Origin: JAKAWQ01 sp035503055
GTDB taxonomy: Bacteria; Pseudomonadota; Alphaproteobacteria; Acetobacterales; Acetobacteraceae
Length of the DNA: 12,169 bases
Assembly (NCBI GenBank): GCA_035503055.1
Contig: DATJTV010000230.1
Span: 1-12,169 of the forward strand
Direction: 5' to 3'
The notes beneath the pieces were generated by a model. The model was not told the DNA's origin. It made no database searches and worked only from the letters and a program-made list of their open reading frames with translations. Positions 5,621-12,169 of this stretch are shown here, one piece after another (within the stretch, counting starts at the first letter, position 1; each line of letters begins with the position of its first letter). A program made the translations under genes and the position numbers.

Positions 5621-8350
5621 GTGGATCGGGAGAACGCAGCGCCTCTCCGCCTCGTCCTCGTCGACGGGTCGGGCTTCCTGTTCCGGGCCTTCCACGCGCT
5701 CCCGCCGCTCACCCGGCCGGACGGAACGCCGGTCAACGCCGTGCTCGGCTTCACCAACATGCTGGCCAAGCTCTTGAAGGAGCACACGGGCTCGCATCTC
5801 GCGGTGATCTTCGATGCCGGCCGCGAAACCTTCCGCAACCGCGTGTTCGCGGAATACAAGGCGCACCGGCCGCCGCCCCCGCCCGAGTTGCTGCCGCAGT
5901 TCGCGCTGGTGCGCGAGGCGACGGCGGCCTTCGCCGTCCCCGCGATCGAACTGCCCGACTGGGAGGCGGACGACCTGATCGCCTCCTACACCGAAGCCGC
6001 GCGGGCGGCCGGCGGGCAGGTGACGATCGTCTCCTCCGATAAGGACCTGATGCAACTCGTCGGGCCCGAGGTGACGATGCTCGACCCGATCAAGCAGCGC
6101 CCGATCGGGCCGGCGGAGGTCGCCGAGCGCTTCGGCGTGCCGCCGGAGAAGGTGATCGAGGTGCAGGCGCTGATGGGCGACCCGACCGACAATGTCCCGG
6201 GCGTGCCGGGGATCGGGCCGAAGACCGCCTCGGAGCTGGTGCGCGCCTACGGCGACCTCGAGGGCGTGCTCGGGGCCGCGCCCGCCATGCCGCCCTCGAA
6301 GCGGCGCGAGGCCCTGATCGCGCATGCGGACGATGCCCGCCTCTCGCGCCGGCTGGTGACGCTGCGCGCCGATGCGCCGCTCCCGCTGCCGCTTGCGGAG
6401 CTCCGCGTGCGCACGCCCGAGCCCGAAACCCTGGGCGCGTGGCTCGCGGCCCAGGGGTTTCGCAGCGTGCTGCAGCGGCTCGGGATCGAGCCGGCGCAGC
6501 CTCCGCCGTCCGCCCCCGCGCCCGCGCAGGGGCCGGAGGCCGCGCCCTTCGGCCCCTACGAAGCGGTCACGAACCTGGCGGCACTCGCGGAATGGATCGC
6601 CGAAGCGCGCGAGAGGGGCGTCGTCGCGGTCGATACCGAGACCGATTCGCTCGCCTCGCTCACCGCCAACCTCGTCGGTTTCTCGCTCGCGACCGCCCCG
6701 GGCCGCGCCTGCTACGTGCCGCTCCGCCACCAGGGCGGCGCCGAGCAGATGGCGCCCGCCGATGCGGTCGCGGCCCTGGCCCCGCTGCTCGCCGACTCTT
6801 GCGTGCTCAAGGTTTTCCAGAACGCGAAGTTCGACCTGCACGTGCTCGCCCGCGCCGGCGCCCGCACGGTGAGCCCGATCGACGACACCATGGTGATCTC
6901 CTACAGCCAGGAGGGCGGGCGGCACGGGCACGGGATGGACGAGCTTTCGCGGCTGCATCTCGGCCACACGCCGATCACCTACGACGAGGTGACGGGCACC
7001 GGGCGGGCGCGCGTGGGCTTCGCCGCCGTCCCGATCGAGCGGGCGGCGGCGTACGCCGCGGAGGATGCCGATGTCACGCTCCGCCTCTGGCACGCGTTGA
7101 AGCCCGGCCTGCGTGAAGTGCGCGCGCTCGCTCTCTACGAGCAGATCGAGCGGCGGCTGATCCCGGTGCTGGCGGCGATGGAGCGCGCGGGCATCAAGGT
7201 GGACGCCGCCGAGCTCTCGCGCATCTCGGTCGAGCTGACCGAGCGGATGGGAACGATCGAAGCCGAGATCCATCGCCTCGCAGGACGCGAGTTCAATGTC
7301 GGCTCGGGCAAGCAGTTGGGCGAGGTGCTGTTCGACCAGATGGGGCTCACCGGCGGGCGGCGGATGAAGACGGGCGCCTGGGGCACGGATGCGAGCGTGC
7401 TCACGGCCCTCGCCGAGCAGGGCGAGGAGCTGCCGGCGCGCGTGCTCGAGTGGCGGCTGCTCCAGAAGATCAAATCGACCTACGCCGATGCGCTGGTGAA
7501 CGAGATCAACCCGGAAACCGGGCGCGTCCACACGAGCTTCATGATGGCCGGCACCTCGACGGGCCGGCTCGCCTCCACCGACCCCAATCTGCAGAACATC
7601 CCGATCCGCACCGAGGAGGGCGGGCGGATCCGCCGCGCCTTCATCGCCGAGCCGGGCCATGTGCTGGTGAGCGCCGATTATTCGCAGATCGAGCTCCGGC
7701 TGCTCGCGCATGTCGCGGATATCGGAGCGCTCAAGGAAGCCTTCGCGGGCGGGGAGGACATCCACACGCGGACCGCGTCCGAGGTGTTCGGGGTGCCGGC
7801 CGCGGGGATGGACCCGCTGACGCGGCGGCGCGCGAAGGCGATCAATTTCGGCATCATCTACGGCATCAGCCCCTTCGGTCTCGGACGCCAGCTTGGCATA
7901 CCGCCGGCGGAAGCACGGGCCTACATCGACACCTACTTCGCGCGCTACCCGGGGATCCGCGCTTACATGGAGCACGCGAAAGAAGAGGCGCGGACGAACG
8001 GCTTCGTGCTCACCGCCTTCGGACGGCGCTGCTACATCGAAGGGATCCGCGACAAGAACCCGGCGCGGCGCGGCTACGCCGAGCGGGCGGCGATCAACGC
8101 GCCGCTGCAAGGCGGGGCCGCCGACATCATCAAGCGGGCGATGGTGAGGATGCCCGCTTCACTCACCAAAGCCGGGCTCAGCGCGCAAATGCTGTTGCAG
8201 GTGCACGACGAATTGTTGTTCGAGGCGCCGGCGGCCGAGGCGGAAGGGACGGCGAAAACCGTCGCGGACGTGATGACGCATGCGGCGGAGCTGAGCGTGC
8301 CGCTGGCGGTCGAAACCGGCATCGGCCGCAACTGGGCCGAGGCGCACTGA
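5621..8350 (+). CDS. polA: DNA polymerase I
   Basis: The 909-residue enzyme removes RNA primers and fills gaps in replication and repair. The 5'-3' exonuclease domain spans about 10-290: LVLVDGSGFLFRAFHALPPL, the metal-site stretch DWEADDLI (113-120), SSDKDLMQLV (138-147) and the helix-hairpin-helix GVPGIGPKTA (194-203). The 3'-5' exonuclease (about 310-500) retains the acidic residues Asp338 and Glu340 (DTETDSL), Asp405 (NAKFDLHVL) and YAAED with Tyr478 and Asp482, so proofreading should be active. The polymerase domain (about 505-909) has motif A SADYSQIELR (Asp686), motif B with Arg735, Lys739, Phe743 and Tyr747, and motif C QVHDELLFE (His862, Asp863, Glu864). The start is GTG at 5621; it fits the family N-terminus, although the best SD-like GGAAGG (5602-5607) is 13 nt away. 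The length is normal and no lesion is seen. Confidence 0.98.
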   Translation: MDRENAAPLRLVLVDGSGFLFRAFHALPPLTRPDGTPVNAVLGFTNMLAKLLKEHTGSHLAVIFDAGRETFRNRVFAEYKAHRPPPPPELLPQFALVREATAAFAVPAIELPDWEADDLIASYTEAARAAGGQVTIVSSDKDLMQLVGPEVTMLDPIKQRPIGPAEVAERFGVPPEKVIEVQALMGDPTDNVPGVPGIGPKTASELVRAYGDLEGVLGAAPAMPPSKRREALIAHADDARLSRRLVTLRADAPLPLPLAELRVRTPEPETLGAWLAAQGFRSVLQRLGIEPAQPPPSAPAPAQGPEAAPFGPYEAVTNLAALAEWIAEARERGVVAVDTETDSLASLTANLVGFSLATAPGRACYVPLRHQGGAEQMAPADAVAALAPLLADSCVLKVFQNAKFDLHVLARAGARTVSPIDDTMVISYSQEGGRHGHGMDELSRLHLGHTPITYDEVTGTGRARVGFAAVPIERAAAYAAEDADVTLRLWHALKPGLREVRALALYEQIERRLIPVLAAMERAGIKVDAAELSRISVELTERMGTIEAEIHRLAGREFNVGSGKQLGEVLFDQMGLTGGRRMKTGAWGTDASVLTALAEQGEELPARVLEWRLLQKIKSTYADALVNEINPETGRVHTSFMMAGTSTGRLASTDPNLQNIPIRTEEGGRIRRAFIAEPGHVLVSADYSQIELRLLAHVADIGALKEAFAGGEDIHTRTASEVFGVPAAGMDPLTRRRAKAINFGIIYGISPFGLGRQLGIPPAEARAYIDTYFARYPGIRAYMEHAKEEARTNGFVLTAFGRRCYIEGIRDKNPARRGYAERAAINAPLQGGAADIIKRAMVRMPASLTKAGLSAQMLLQVHDELLFEAPAAEAEGTAKTVADVMTHAAELSVPLAVETGIGRNWAEAH

Positions 8351-8361
8351 AGGAAGAAAGG

Positions 8362-8477
8362 CCAGGGGACCCTGTCCCCTGGACCGACACCCCATCGCGC
8401 AAGCGCGATGGGGGCCCCGCCGCCTGCCAGGGCCCCAGGTCCTGGCGGGGGGTCAAGGGGGGCAGAGCCCCCCCTTG
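8362..8477. repeat. cluster of four inverted repeats between convergent polA and degP
   Basis: This 137-bp convergent gap is almost wholly palindromic. IR1 is CCAGGGGA/TCCCCTGG (8362-8369 with 8375-8382). IR2 is CCCCATCGCGC/GCGCGATGGGG (8390-8400 with 8403-8413, 2-nt centre). IR3 is CCCCGCC/GGCGGGG (8415-8421 with 8444-8450), nesting GCCAGG/CCTGGC (8426-8431 with 8441-8446). IR4 is CAAGGGGGGC with GCCCCCCCTTG (8454-8477, one extra C). No U-tract follows any stem. The likely roles are two-way transcription termination, mRNA 3'-end protection, or a dispersed intergenic repeat family. Confidence 0.8.
8454..8477 (-). terminator. candidate terminator stem after degP
   Basis: This stem of about nine pairs with an AGA loop begins 11 bases beyond the degP stop and is the first strong hairpin met by its transcript. 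It lacks a run of U, so it is at best a GC-rich, non-canonical intrinsic terminator. It would work equally from the polA side. Confidence 0.35.
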
Positions 8478-8487
8478 CCTTGCCGGA

Positions 8488-9981
8488 TCAGCCCTGGTTG
8501 CCGGCGCCTTTGCCGAGATTGATCGCGACGAAGACGGTCTCGCCGTCGTGCAGCACGCGCAGCGCGACCGCGCCGCCCTTGTGCTCGGCCGCATGGATCG
8601 CGTTCAGCGCCTCGTGCACCGAGGTGACGGACGTCTCGCCGACGCCGATGATCACGTCGCCGGGCTGGATGCCGGCGGTCGCCGCCGGCGAGTTCGGCGC
8701 CACCTCCGCCACGACCGCGCCCCGTGTGCCCGCGGGCAGGCCGAGCTGGTTCTGAGTGTCCGGCGTCATGGGTTCGAGCGCCAGGCCAAGCTCCGCGTGG
8801 CTCGGGCTTGGCGTCGCGTTGGACGCCGTCACGTTGTTGGGCAGAGTCGCCAGCGCCACGGTTACGTTGGAGGCGCTGCCGTTGTCGAGCACCTGGAGAT
8901 GCGCGGTTTCGCCGGGCTTGATGGCGGTGATGTCGAGCGCGAGATCGCGCGGGTTCTTGACCGCCGTGCCGTCCACCGCGGTGATCACGTCGCCCGGGTG
9001 CAGGCCCGCGCGCTCGGCCGGCGTGCCGGGCTGGACCGAGGCTATCAGGGCACCGTTCGCGCTCGACAGATGCAGCGCCTGCTGCATGGCGGGCGTGATC
9101 GGCTGCGCCTCGACGCCGAGATAGCCCCGCGTCACGTGGCCGCTCTTGCGGAGGTCCGCGACGATCGTGCGCACGGTGTTCGAGGGGATGGCGAAGCCGA
9201 TGCCGACGCTGCCGCCCGAGGGCGAGATGATGGCGGTGTTGACGCCGATCACCTGGCCTCGCAGGTTGAAGAGCGGGCCGCCGGAGTTGCCTTCGTTGAT
9301 CGGCGCGTCCGTCTGGATGAACTGGTCGTAAGGGCTGTCGCCGATATTGCGGCCGAGCGCCGAAATGATCCCCGCGGTGACCGTTCCGCCGAGGCCGAAC
9401 GGATTGCCCATCGCGATGACCCATTCGCCGGGCTGCACGTCCTTGGAATTGCCGAGATGAACGAAGGGCAACGGGTGGCCCGCGTCCACCTTGATGACGG
9501 CGAGGTCGGTTCTTGGATCGGTGCCGATCACGTGCGCCGGCAGGTTGGTGCCGTCATCGAGCGTGACGGTGAGCGACTTCTCATCCTTCACGACGTGGTT
9601 GTTGGTGACGATGATCCCCGAGGCGCTGATGATGAAGCCCGAGCCACGCGCCTCGACCGCTTCGGGCTGCTGGGGCTGCATGCCGAAGGGGAACGGAAAG
9701 AGACCCGGCGGCGGGCCCTGCATGTCGGCCGGGTGGCTCTGCAGGTCGTTCGTGATCGATACCACCGCCGGCTTCACCCGGGCCACCAGGGGAACGAAGC
9801 TCGGCAGCGCTGCCGAGGCGTCGGTGGCGGCCGCGGCCGTTGTTGCCGCTTTGGCCGGGGTGACGATGAGGTTCCGGCCGGCCGCGAAGCCGCCGAGGGC
9901 GGTGCCGGCCAGCAGGACCGCGAGCAGCGAGGCGCTGAGCACTCGGCCCCCCAGGCGGCGGGAGGTGGTCGGTTGAGGCAT
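8488..9981 (-). CDS. degP: periplasmic Do-family serine protease (DegP/HtrA/MucD type)
   Basis: The 497-residue secreted protease degrades and possibly refolds damaged envelope proteins. An N-terminal signal sequence (RRLGGRVLSASLLAVLLAGTALGG, residues 8-31) precedes a trypsin-like domain with the triad His129 (TNNHVV), Asp159 (RTDLAVI) and Ser233 (GNSGGPLF). PDZ1 spans about 283-378 (GYLGVEAQPIT, GTPAERAGLHPGDVITAVDG) and PDZ2 about 395-490 (NSPAATAGIQPGDVIIGVGE), giving the DegP/DegQ/MucD architecture and a normal length. Two ATGs lie in tandem. AAGGAG (9988-9993) is 3 nt before the first (9984) and 6 nt before the second (9981), so the second is chosen. A proline- and phenylalanine-rich stretch (GPPPGLFPFPFGMQPQ, 89-104) precedes the protease core in the place of the LA loop. 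It stands alone, convergent with polA. No heat-shock or envelope-stress promoter could be assigned in the upstream gap. The symbol is a family-level choice. Confidence 0.95.
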   Translation of the reverse strand: MPQPTTSRRLGGRVLSASLLAVLLAGTALGGFAAGRNLIVTPAKAATTAAAATDASAALPSFVPLVARVKPAVVSITNDLQSHPADMQGPPPGLFPFPFGMQPQQPEAVEARGSGFIISASGIIVTNNHVVKDEKSLTVTLDDGTNLPAHVIGTDPRTDLAVIKVDAGHPLPFVHLGNSKDVQPGEWVIAMGNPFGLGGTVTAGIISALGRNIGDSPYDQFIQTDAPINEGNSGGPLFNLRGQVIGVNTAIISPSGGSVGIGFAIPSNTVRTIVADLRKSGHVTRGYLGVEAQPITPAMQQALHLSSANGALIASVQPGTPAERAGLHPGDVITAVDGTAVKNPRDLALDITAIKPGETAHLQVLDNGSASNVTVALATLPNNVTASNATPSPSHAELGLALEPMTPDTQNQLGLPAGTRGAVVAEVAPNSPAATAGIQPGDVIIGVGETSVTSVHEALNAIHAAEHKGGAVALRVLHDGETVFVAINLGKGAGNQG

Positions 9982-10182
9982 CATAGTCTCCTTGCATGGG
10001 CTGAGAGGTCAGCGCCGCTCCGGCGCGTCTCTGCCGATCAAACTGGGGATCCGCGGGTGAACGTTACCCTGGCGCAGTGATGAAACCCCCGTCATGCGCC
10101 TCGCTTGCCGGCAGGTTTGGCTTGCGCGCGCCCGCGAAAGCCGGTTGCCAAGGAGGAAGATGGGGGCGCAAGAGGGCCTCGG
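9982..10182. other. intergenic region upstream of degP and tRNA-Thr
   Basis: These 201 bases separate the divergently placed degP gene and tRNA-Thr gene and should hold both promoters. I could not assign -35/-10 boxes with confidence. A 6-bp stem GCGCCG/CGGCGC (10012-10017 with 10021-10026, 3-nt loop) would lie in the degP leader RNA, about 30-45 nt before the start codon. The degP ribosome site AAGGAG is at 9988-9993 on the minus strand. Confidence 0.5.
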
Positions 10183-10254
10183 GCCGGGTTAGCACAGTGG
10201 TAGTGCAGCGGTTTTGTAAACCGAAGGCCGGGGGTTCGAATCCCTCACCCGGCA
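10183..10254 (+). tRNA. tRNA-Thr (anticodon TGT)
   Basis: The sequence folds as a 72-nt tRNA: acceptor GCCGGGT/ACCCGGC with discriminator A, D-arm GCAC/GTGC, anticodon loop TTTGTAA (anticodon TGT, reading ACA and related Thr codons), 5-nt variable region and T-loop TTCGAAT. The anticodon stem GCGGT/ACCGA has an unpaired first position (G-A). The 3' end is followed by CCG, so CCA is not encoded and would be added by the nucleotidyltransferase, unlike the tRNA-Arg in this window. It lies between the divergent degP and the end of the importer operon. The 66 bp to the permease stop hold no clear terminator. Confidence 0.96.
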
Positions 10255-10320
10255 CCGGGCCCGCCGATCACGATTACGAGACCGTGCATGCGCCTTGTGC
10301 GGTGCAGCAAATGTAGGACG

Positions 10321-11196
10321 TCAGCGCTGCATCCCCCAGCGACGGACGGTGCGCTCCTCGATCGCGCGGAAGATCACCGATTCCACGAGGAGCCCGATCA
10401 GGATGACGGCCAGGAGGCCGGCGAAGACCCGCGCCGTCTCGAGCTCCTCCCGCGCCTGGAAGATGTACCATCCGAGCCCGCCCGAGCGCGAGGAGACGCC
10501 GAAGACGAGCTCGGCCGCGATCAGCGTCCGCCAGGCGAAGGCCCAGCCGATCTTGAGCCCAGCCAGGATCGGCGCCGCCGCGGCCGGCATCAGGATCAAG
10601 ACGACGTAGCGCGGGCCGGAGAGGCCAAAATTGCGCCCGCTCATGCGCAACGTCTCGGGCACGGCGCGGAAGCCTGCGCTGGTGTTCAGGACGACCGCCC
10701 AGAGCACGCCGTGAATGAGCACGAAGACGAGCGAGGGCGTGCCGAGGCCGAACCAGATCAGCGCCAGCGGCAGGAGGGCGATCGCGGGCAGCGGATTGAA
10801 CATCGCCGTCAGCACCGAAAGAATGTCGTTGCCGATGCGCGTCGCGACCGCGAGCGTGGTGAGGACGGCGGCGAGCGCGATGCCGGCGGCATAGCCGATC
10901 AGCAGGACGCGGATCGACGTCAGGATGCGATCGCTGAGCGCGCCCGAGAGCATGTCGGCCACGAACACGCGCACCGTTTCGGTGAAGCTCGGGAAGAGAA
11001 GCGAGTCGTCGAGCCAGACCGCGTAGAGCTGCCAGAGAAGTGCGAGGCCCACGAGCACCAGCGCGCGGCGCAGCGCGGTGTTGCCGGAGATGCGTTCGAT
11101 GAGCGAAAGCGGCGCCTCGACCGCCGCGATCGTCCCGATATCCTTCGGCGCGAGCTCGAACTCCGGCCGGCTCGCGGCGGCGGAAGGATCAGGCAT
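10321..11196 (-). CDS. ABC importer permease, nitrate/sulfonate/taurine (SsuC/TauC-like) family
   Basis: The 291-residue inner-membrane subunit forms the pore of the importer encoded with the two genes upstream. After a polar N-terminus of about 40 residues, roughly six hydrophobic helices follow, beginning with LVLVGLALLWQLYAVWL. The stretch FPSFTETVRVF and the helix NPLPAIALLPLALIWFGLG are typical of this family. The EAA-like cytoplasmic loop that contacts the ATPase is seen near SGRNFGLSGPRYVVLILMPA. The ATG at 11196 overlaps the ATPase stop by 8 bp, which suggests translational coupling; a TTG at 11217 is possible but less likely. It is the last gene of the operon. The substrate cannot be read from the permease: aliphatic sulfonates, taurine, nitrate and thiamine-precursor importers all share this fold. 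Confidence 0.92.
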   Translation of the reverse strand: MPDPSAAASRPEFELAPKDIGTIAAVEAPLSLIERISGNTALRRALVLVGLALLWQLYAVWLDDSLLFPSFTETVRVFVADMLSGALSDRILTSIRVLLIGYAAGIALAAVLTTLAVATRIGNDILSVLTAMFNPLPAIALLPLALIWFGLGTPSLVFVLIHGVLWAVVLNTSAGFRAVPETLRMSGRNFGLSGPRYVVLILMPAAAAPILAGLKIGWAFAWRTLIAAELVFGVSSRSGGLGWYIFQAREELETARVFAGLLAVILIGLLVESVIFRAIEERTVRRWGMQR

Positions 11197-11983
11197 CGAG
11201 GGGCTCGTGCTCGGCAAGCTGCGCCGCGGGGCCGAAGAGGAGATCGTGGATGCGCCGCGTGAGCGCTCCGAAGGCGGGATCGGACGCGTCCCGCCCGTCG
11301 AGATGCGCCGCGTTCAGCTCCGCCCGCACCTGGCCCGGATGGGCGGAGAGCAGCAGGATGCGCGAGCCGAGCAGGGTCGCCTCCTCGATCGAGTGGGTGA
11401 CGAAGAGCATCGTGAAGTTCAGCATCTTCCAGAGCTCGTAGAGCTCCTGCTGCATGTGCCGGCGCGTCAGCGCGTCGAGCGCGGCGAAAGGCTCGTCCAT
11501 CAGCAGGATCTCGGGCTCCATCGCCAGCGCCCGCGCGATCGCCACGCGCATCTTCATCCCGCCCGAAAGCATGTGGGGATAGACGCCGGAAAAATCCGCG
11601 AGATGCACCTTCTCGAGCGCCGCCATCGCCCGCTCCCGGACCTCGCGCGCGGGGAAGGAGCGCGCGACGCGCATCGGAAACATCACGTTGCCGAGCACCG
11701 TTCGCCAGGGCATGAGCTGCTCGAATTCCTGGAACACCATCATCCGGTCCGGACCGGGGCCGGCGATCGGGCGGCCGGCGAGCGTGATGCTGCCCTCGAC
11801 CGGCGCGAGGAAGCCGCCGATCGCCTTCAGCAGCGTCGTCTTACCGCACCCCGAGGGGCCGAGGATGATGAAGCGGTCGCCCTGATGCACGGCGAGATCG
11901 ACCCGATAGGTCGCCGTCACCAGATGCTGCGCCGTCTTGTACTGCAGCGTGACGCCCCGCGCCTCGAGCAAGGGCGCGCTCAT
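11189..11983 (-). CDS. ABC importer ATP-binding protein, SsuB/TauB-like family
   Basis: The 264-residue cytoplasmic ATPase powers the adjoining permease. Its motifs are in the expected order: Walker A GPSGCGKT (42-49), Q-loop VFQEFEQLMPW (Gln85), signature LSGGMKMR (139-146), Walker B ILLMDE with D-loop FAALD (159-170), and switch His197 in FVTHSIEEA. The sequence MPWRTVLGNV after the Q-loop and THSIEEA are hallmarks of the nitrate/sulfonate/taurine importer ATPases. The start is ATG at 11983, 16 bp after the stop of the substrate-binding protein gene, with only a weak GGACGG-like ribosome site. It overlaps the permease by 8 bp at its 3' end. Gene order SBP-ATPase-permease supports one operon. 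The solute is unknown. Confidence 0.95.
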   Translation of the reverse strand: MSAPLLEARGVTLQYKTAQHLVTATYRVDLAVHQGDRFIILGPSGCGKTTLLKAIGGFLAPVEGSITLAGRPIAGPGPDRMMVFQEFEQLMPWRTVLGNVMFPMRVARSFPAREVRERAMAALEKVHLADFSGVYPHMLSGGMKMRVAIARALAMEPEILLMDEPFAALDALTRRHMQQELYELWKMLNFTMLFVTHSIEEATLLGSRILLLSAHPGQVRAELNAAHLDGRDASDPAFGALTRRIHDLLFGPAAQLAEHEPLDA

Positions 11984-11999
11984 TGGACCGTCCGCGACC

Positions 12000-12169
12000 T
12001 CAGCTTCCCGGCCGATCGCCGATCGCGGGGAAGAAGAGATCCTTCCAGCTCGCCGGCGCTGCCGGGATCATGCCGATCTTCGCCATGAACGCGGCATACT
12101 GCATCGTCCGCTCGGGCGAAATTGTCCAGCGTACCTCCGGATTCTTGATCATGCTCACGAGCTCGGCCT
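12000..12169 (-). CDS. ABC importer substrate-binding protein, C-terminal fragment (NMT1/SsuA-like)
   Basis: Only the last 55 residues lie in the window; the gene continues past the right edge. The tail ERTMQYAAFMAKIGMI, then PASWKDLFFPAIGDRPGS and a TGA stop, matches the usual C-terminus of nitrate/taurine/sulfonate-type periplasmic binding proteins, where a helix containing MxYAxFMxxxG precedes a WKDLFFP motif. It would capture the solute in the periplasm and deliver it to the permease. The stop is 16 bp before the ATPase start, so this is the upstream gene of the operon, and the operon promoter lies outside the window. The assignment rests on this tail plus gene context; substrate specificity cannot be judged from a fragment. 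Confidence 0.8.
   Translation of the reverse strand, partial: AELVSMIKNPEVRWTISPERTMQYAAFMAKIGMIPAAPASWKDLFFPAIGDRPGS

Noticed and set aside
5384..8110. A 908-codon open frame antisense to almost all of polA
   Set aside because: Its translation is Arg/Gly/Asp/His-rich with no recognisable domain. It exists because GC-rich codon use in polA leaves few stops on the other strand, and polA itself is unmistakable.
7450..10080. An 876-codon plus-strand frame running from inside polA through the palindromes and antisense to degP
   Set aside because: It crosses the ends of two well-supported genes and the palindromic gap; its composition is low-complexity Arg/Ala/Gly. It is a GC-content artefact.
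10288..12088. Long plus-strand frames opposite the ABC permease and ATPase genes
   Set aside because: The minus-strand genes have complete ABC motifs; the opposite frames are charged, repetitive shadows without domains.

Overview
The window is GC-rich chromosomal DNA from a Gram-negative bacterium, most likely an alphaproteobacterium and possibly Acetobacteraceae. The inference rests on base composition, short intergenic gaps, a proofreading-competent PolA of alphaproteobacterial character, an FHA-type ABC exporter, a Pro/Tyr-rich secreted protein of a kind I associate with that family, and GC-rich palindromes of the sort common between its genes. I see no transposase, integrase, phage gene, CRISPR array, restriction system or toxin-antitoxin pair, so it reads as ordinary core and near-core genome.

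Layout. (1) 2-1813, plus: a half-size ABC exporter (ATPase plus ABC-2 membrane domain), cut at the left edge and probably preceded by an FHA domain. (2) 1844-4011, minus: four small genes, in transcription order a SnoaL-like cyclase, a flavin reductase-like split-barrel protein, a Pro/Tyr-rich exported protein and a DoxX-family membrane protein. (3) 4222-4298, minus: tRNA-Arg(CCG), 23 bp after a predicted Tat/lipoprotein serine hydrolase (4322-5380, minus) whose signal-peptide region contains two kinds of short tandem repeat. (4) 5423-8350, plus: a 63-residue zinc-finger (CHCC-type) protein and, 6 bp later, DNA polymerase I (polA) with all three enzymatic domains. (5) 8351-8487: a cluster of inverted repeats between the convergent polA and degP genes. 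(6) 8488-9981, minus: a periplasmic Do-family protease with two PDZ domains. (7) 10183-10254, plus: tRNA-Thr(TGT). (8) 10321-12169, minus: an importer operon of the nitrate/sulfonate/taurine type, in the order substrate-binding protein (cut at the right edge), ATPase, permease.

How the parts relate. The three importer genes form one machine. The zinc-finger/polA pair is a tight transcription unit. The SnoaL, flavin reductase, Pro-rich and DoxX genes share a strand, but gaps of 37-119 bp leave open whether they are one unit. I found no convincing undescribed multi-gene system. The most curious points are the repeat-laden start of the lipoprotein gene, the palindrome cluster after polA, the Pro-rich/Cys exported protein, and an inverted repeat ahead of the flavin reductase gene.
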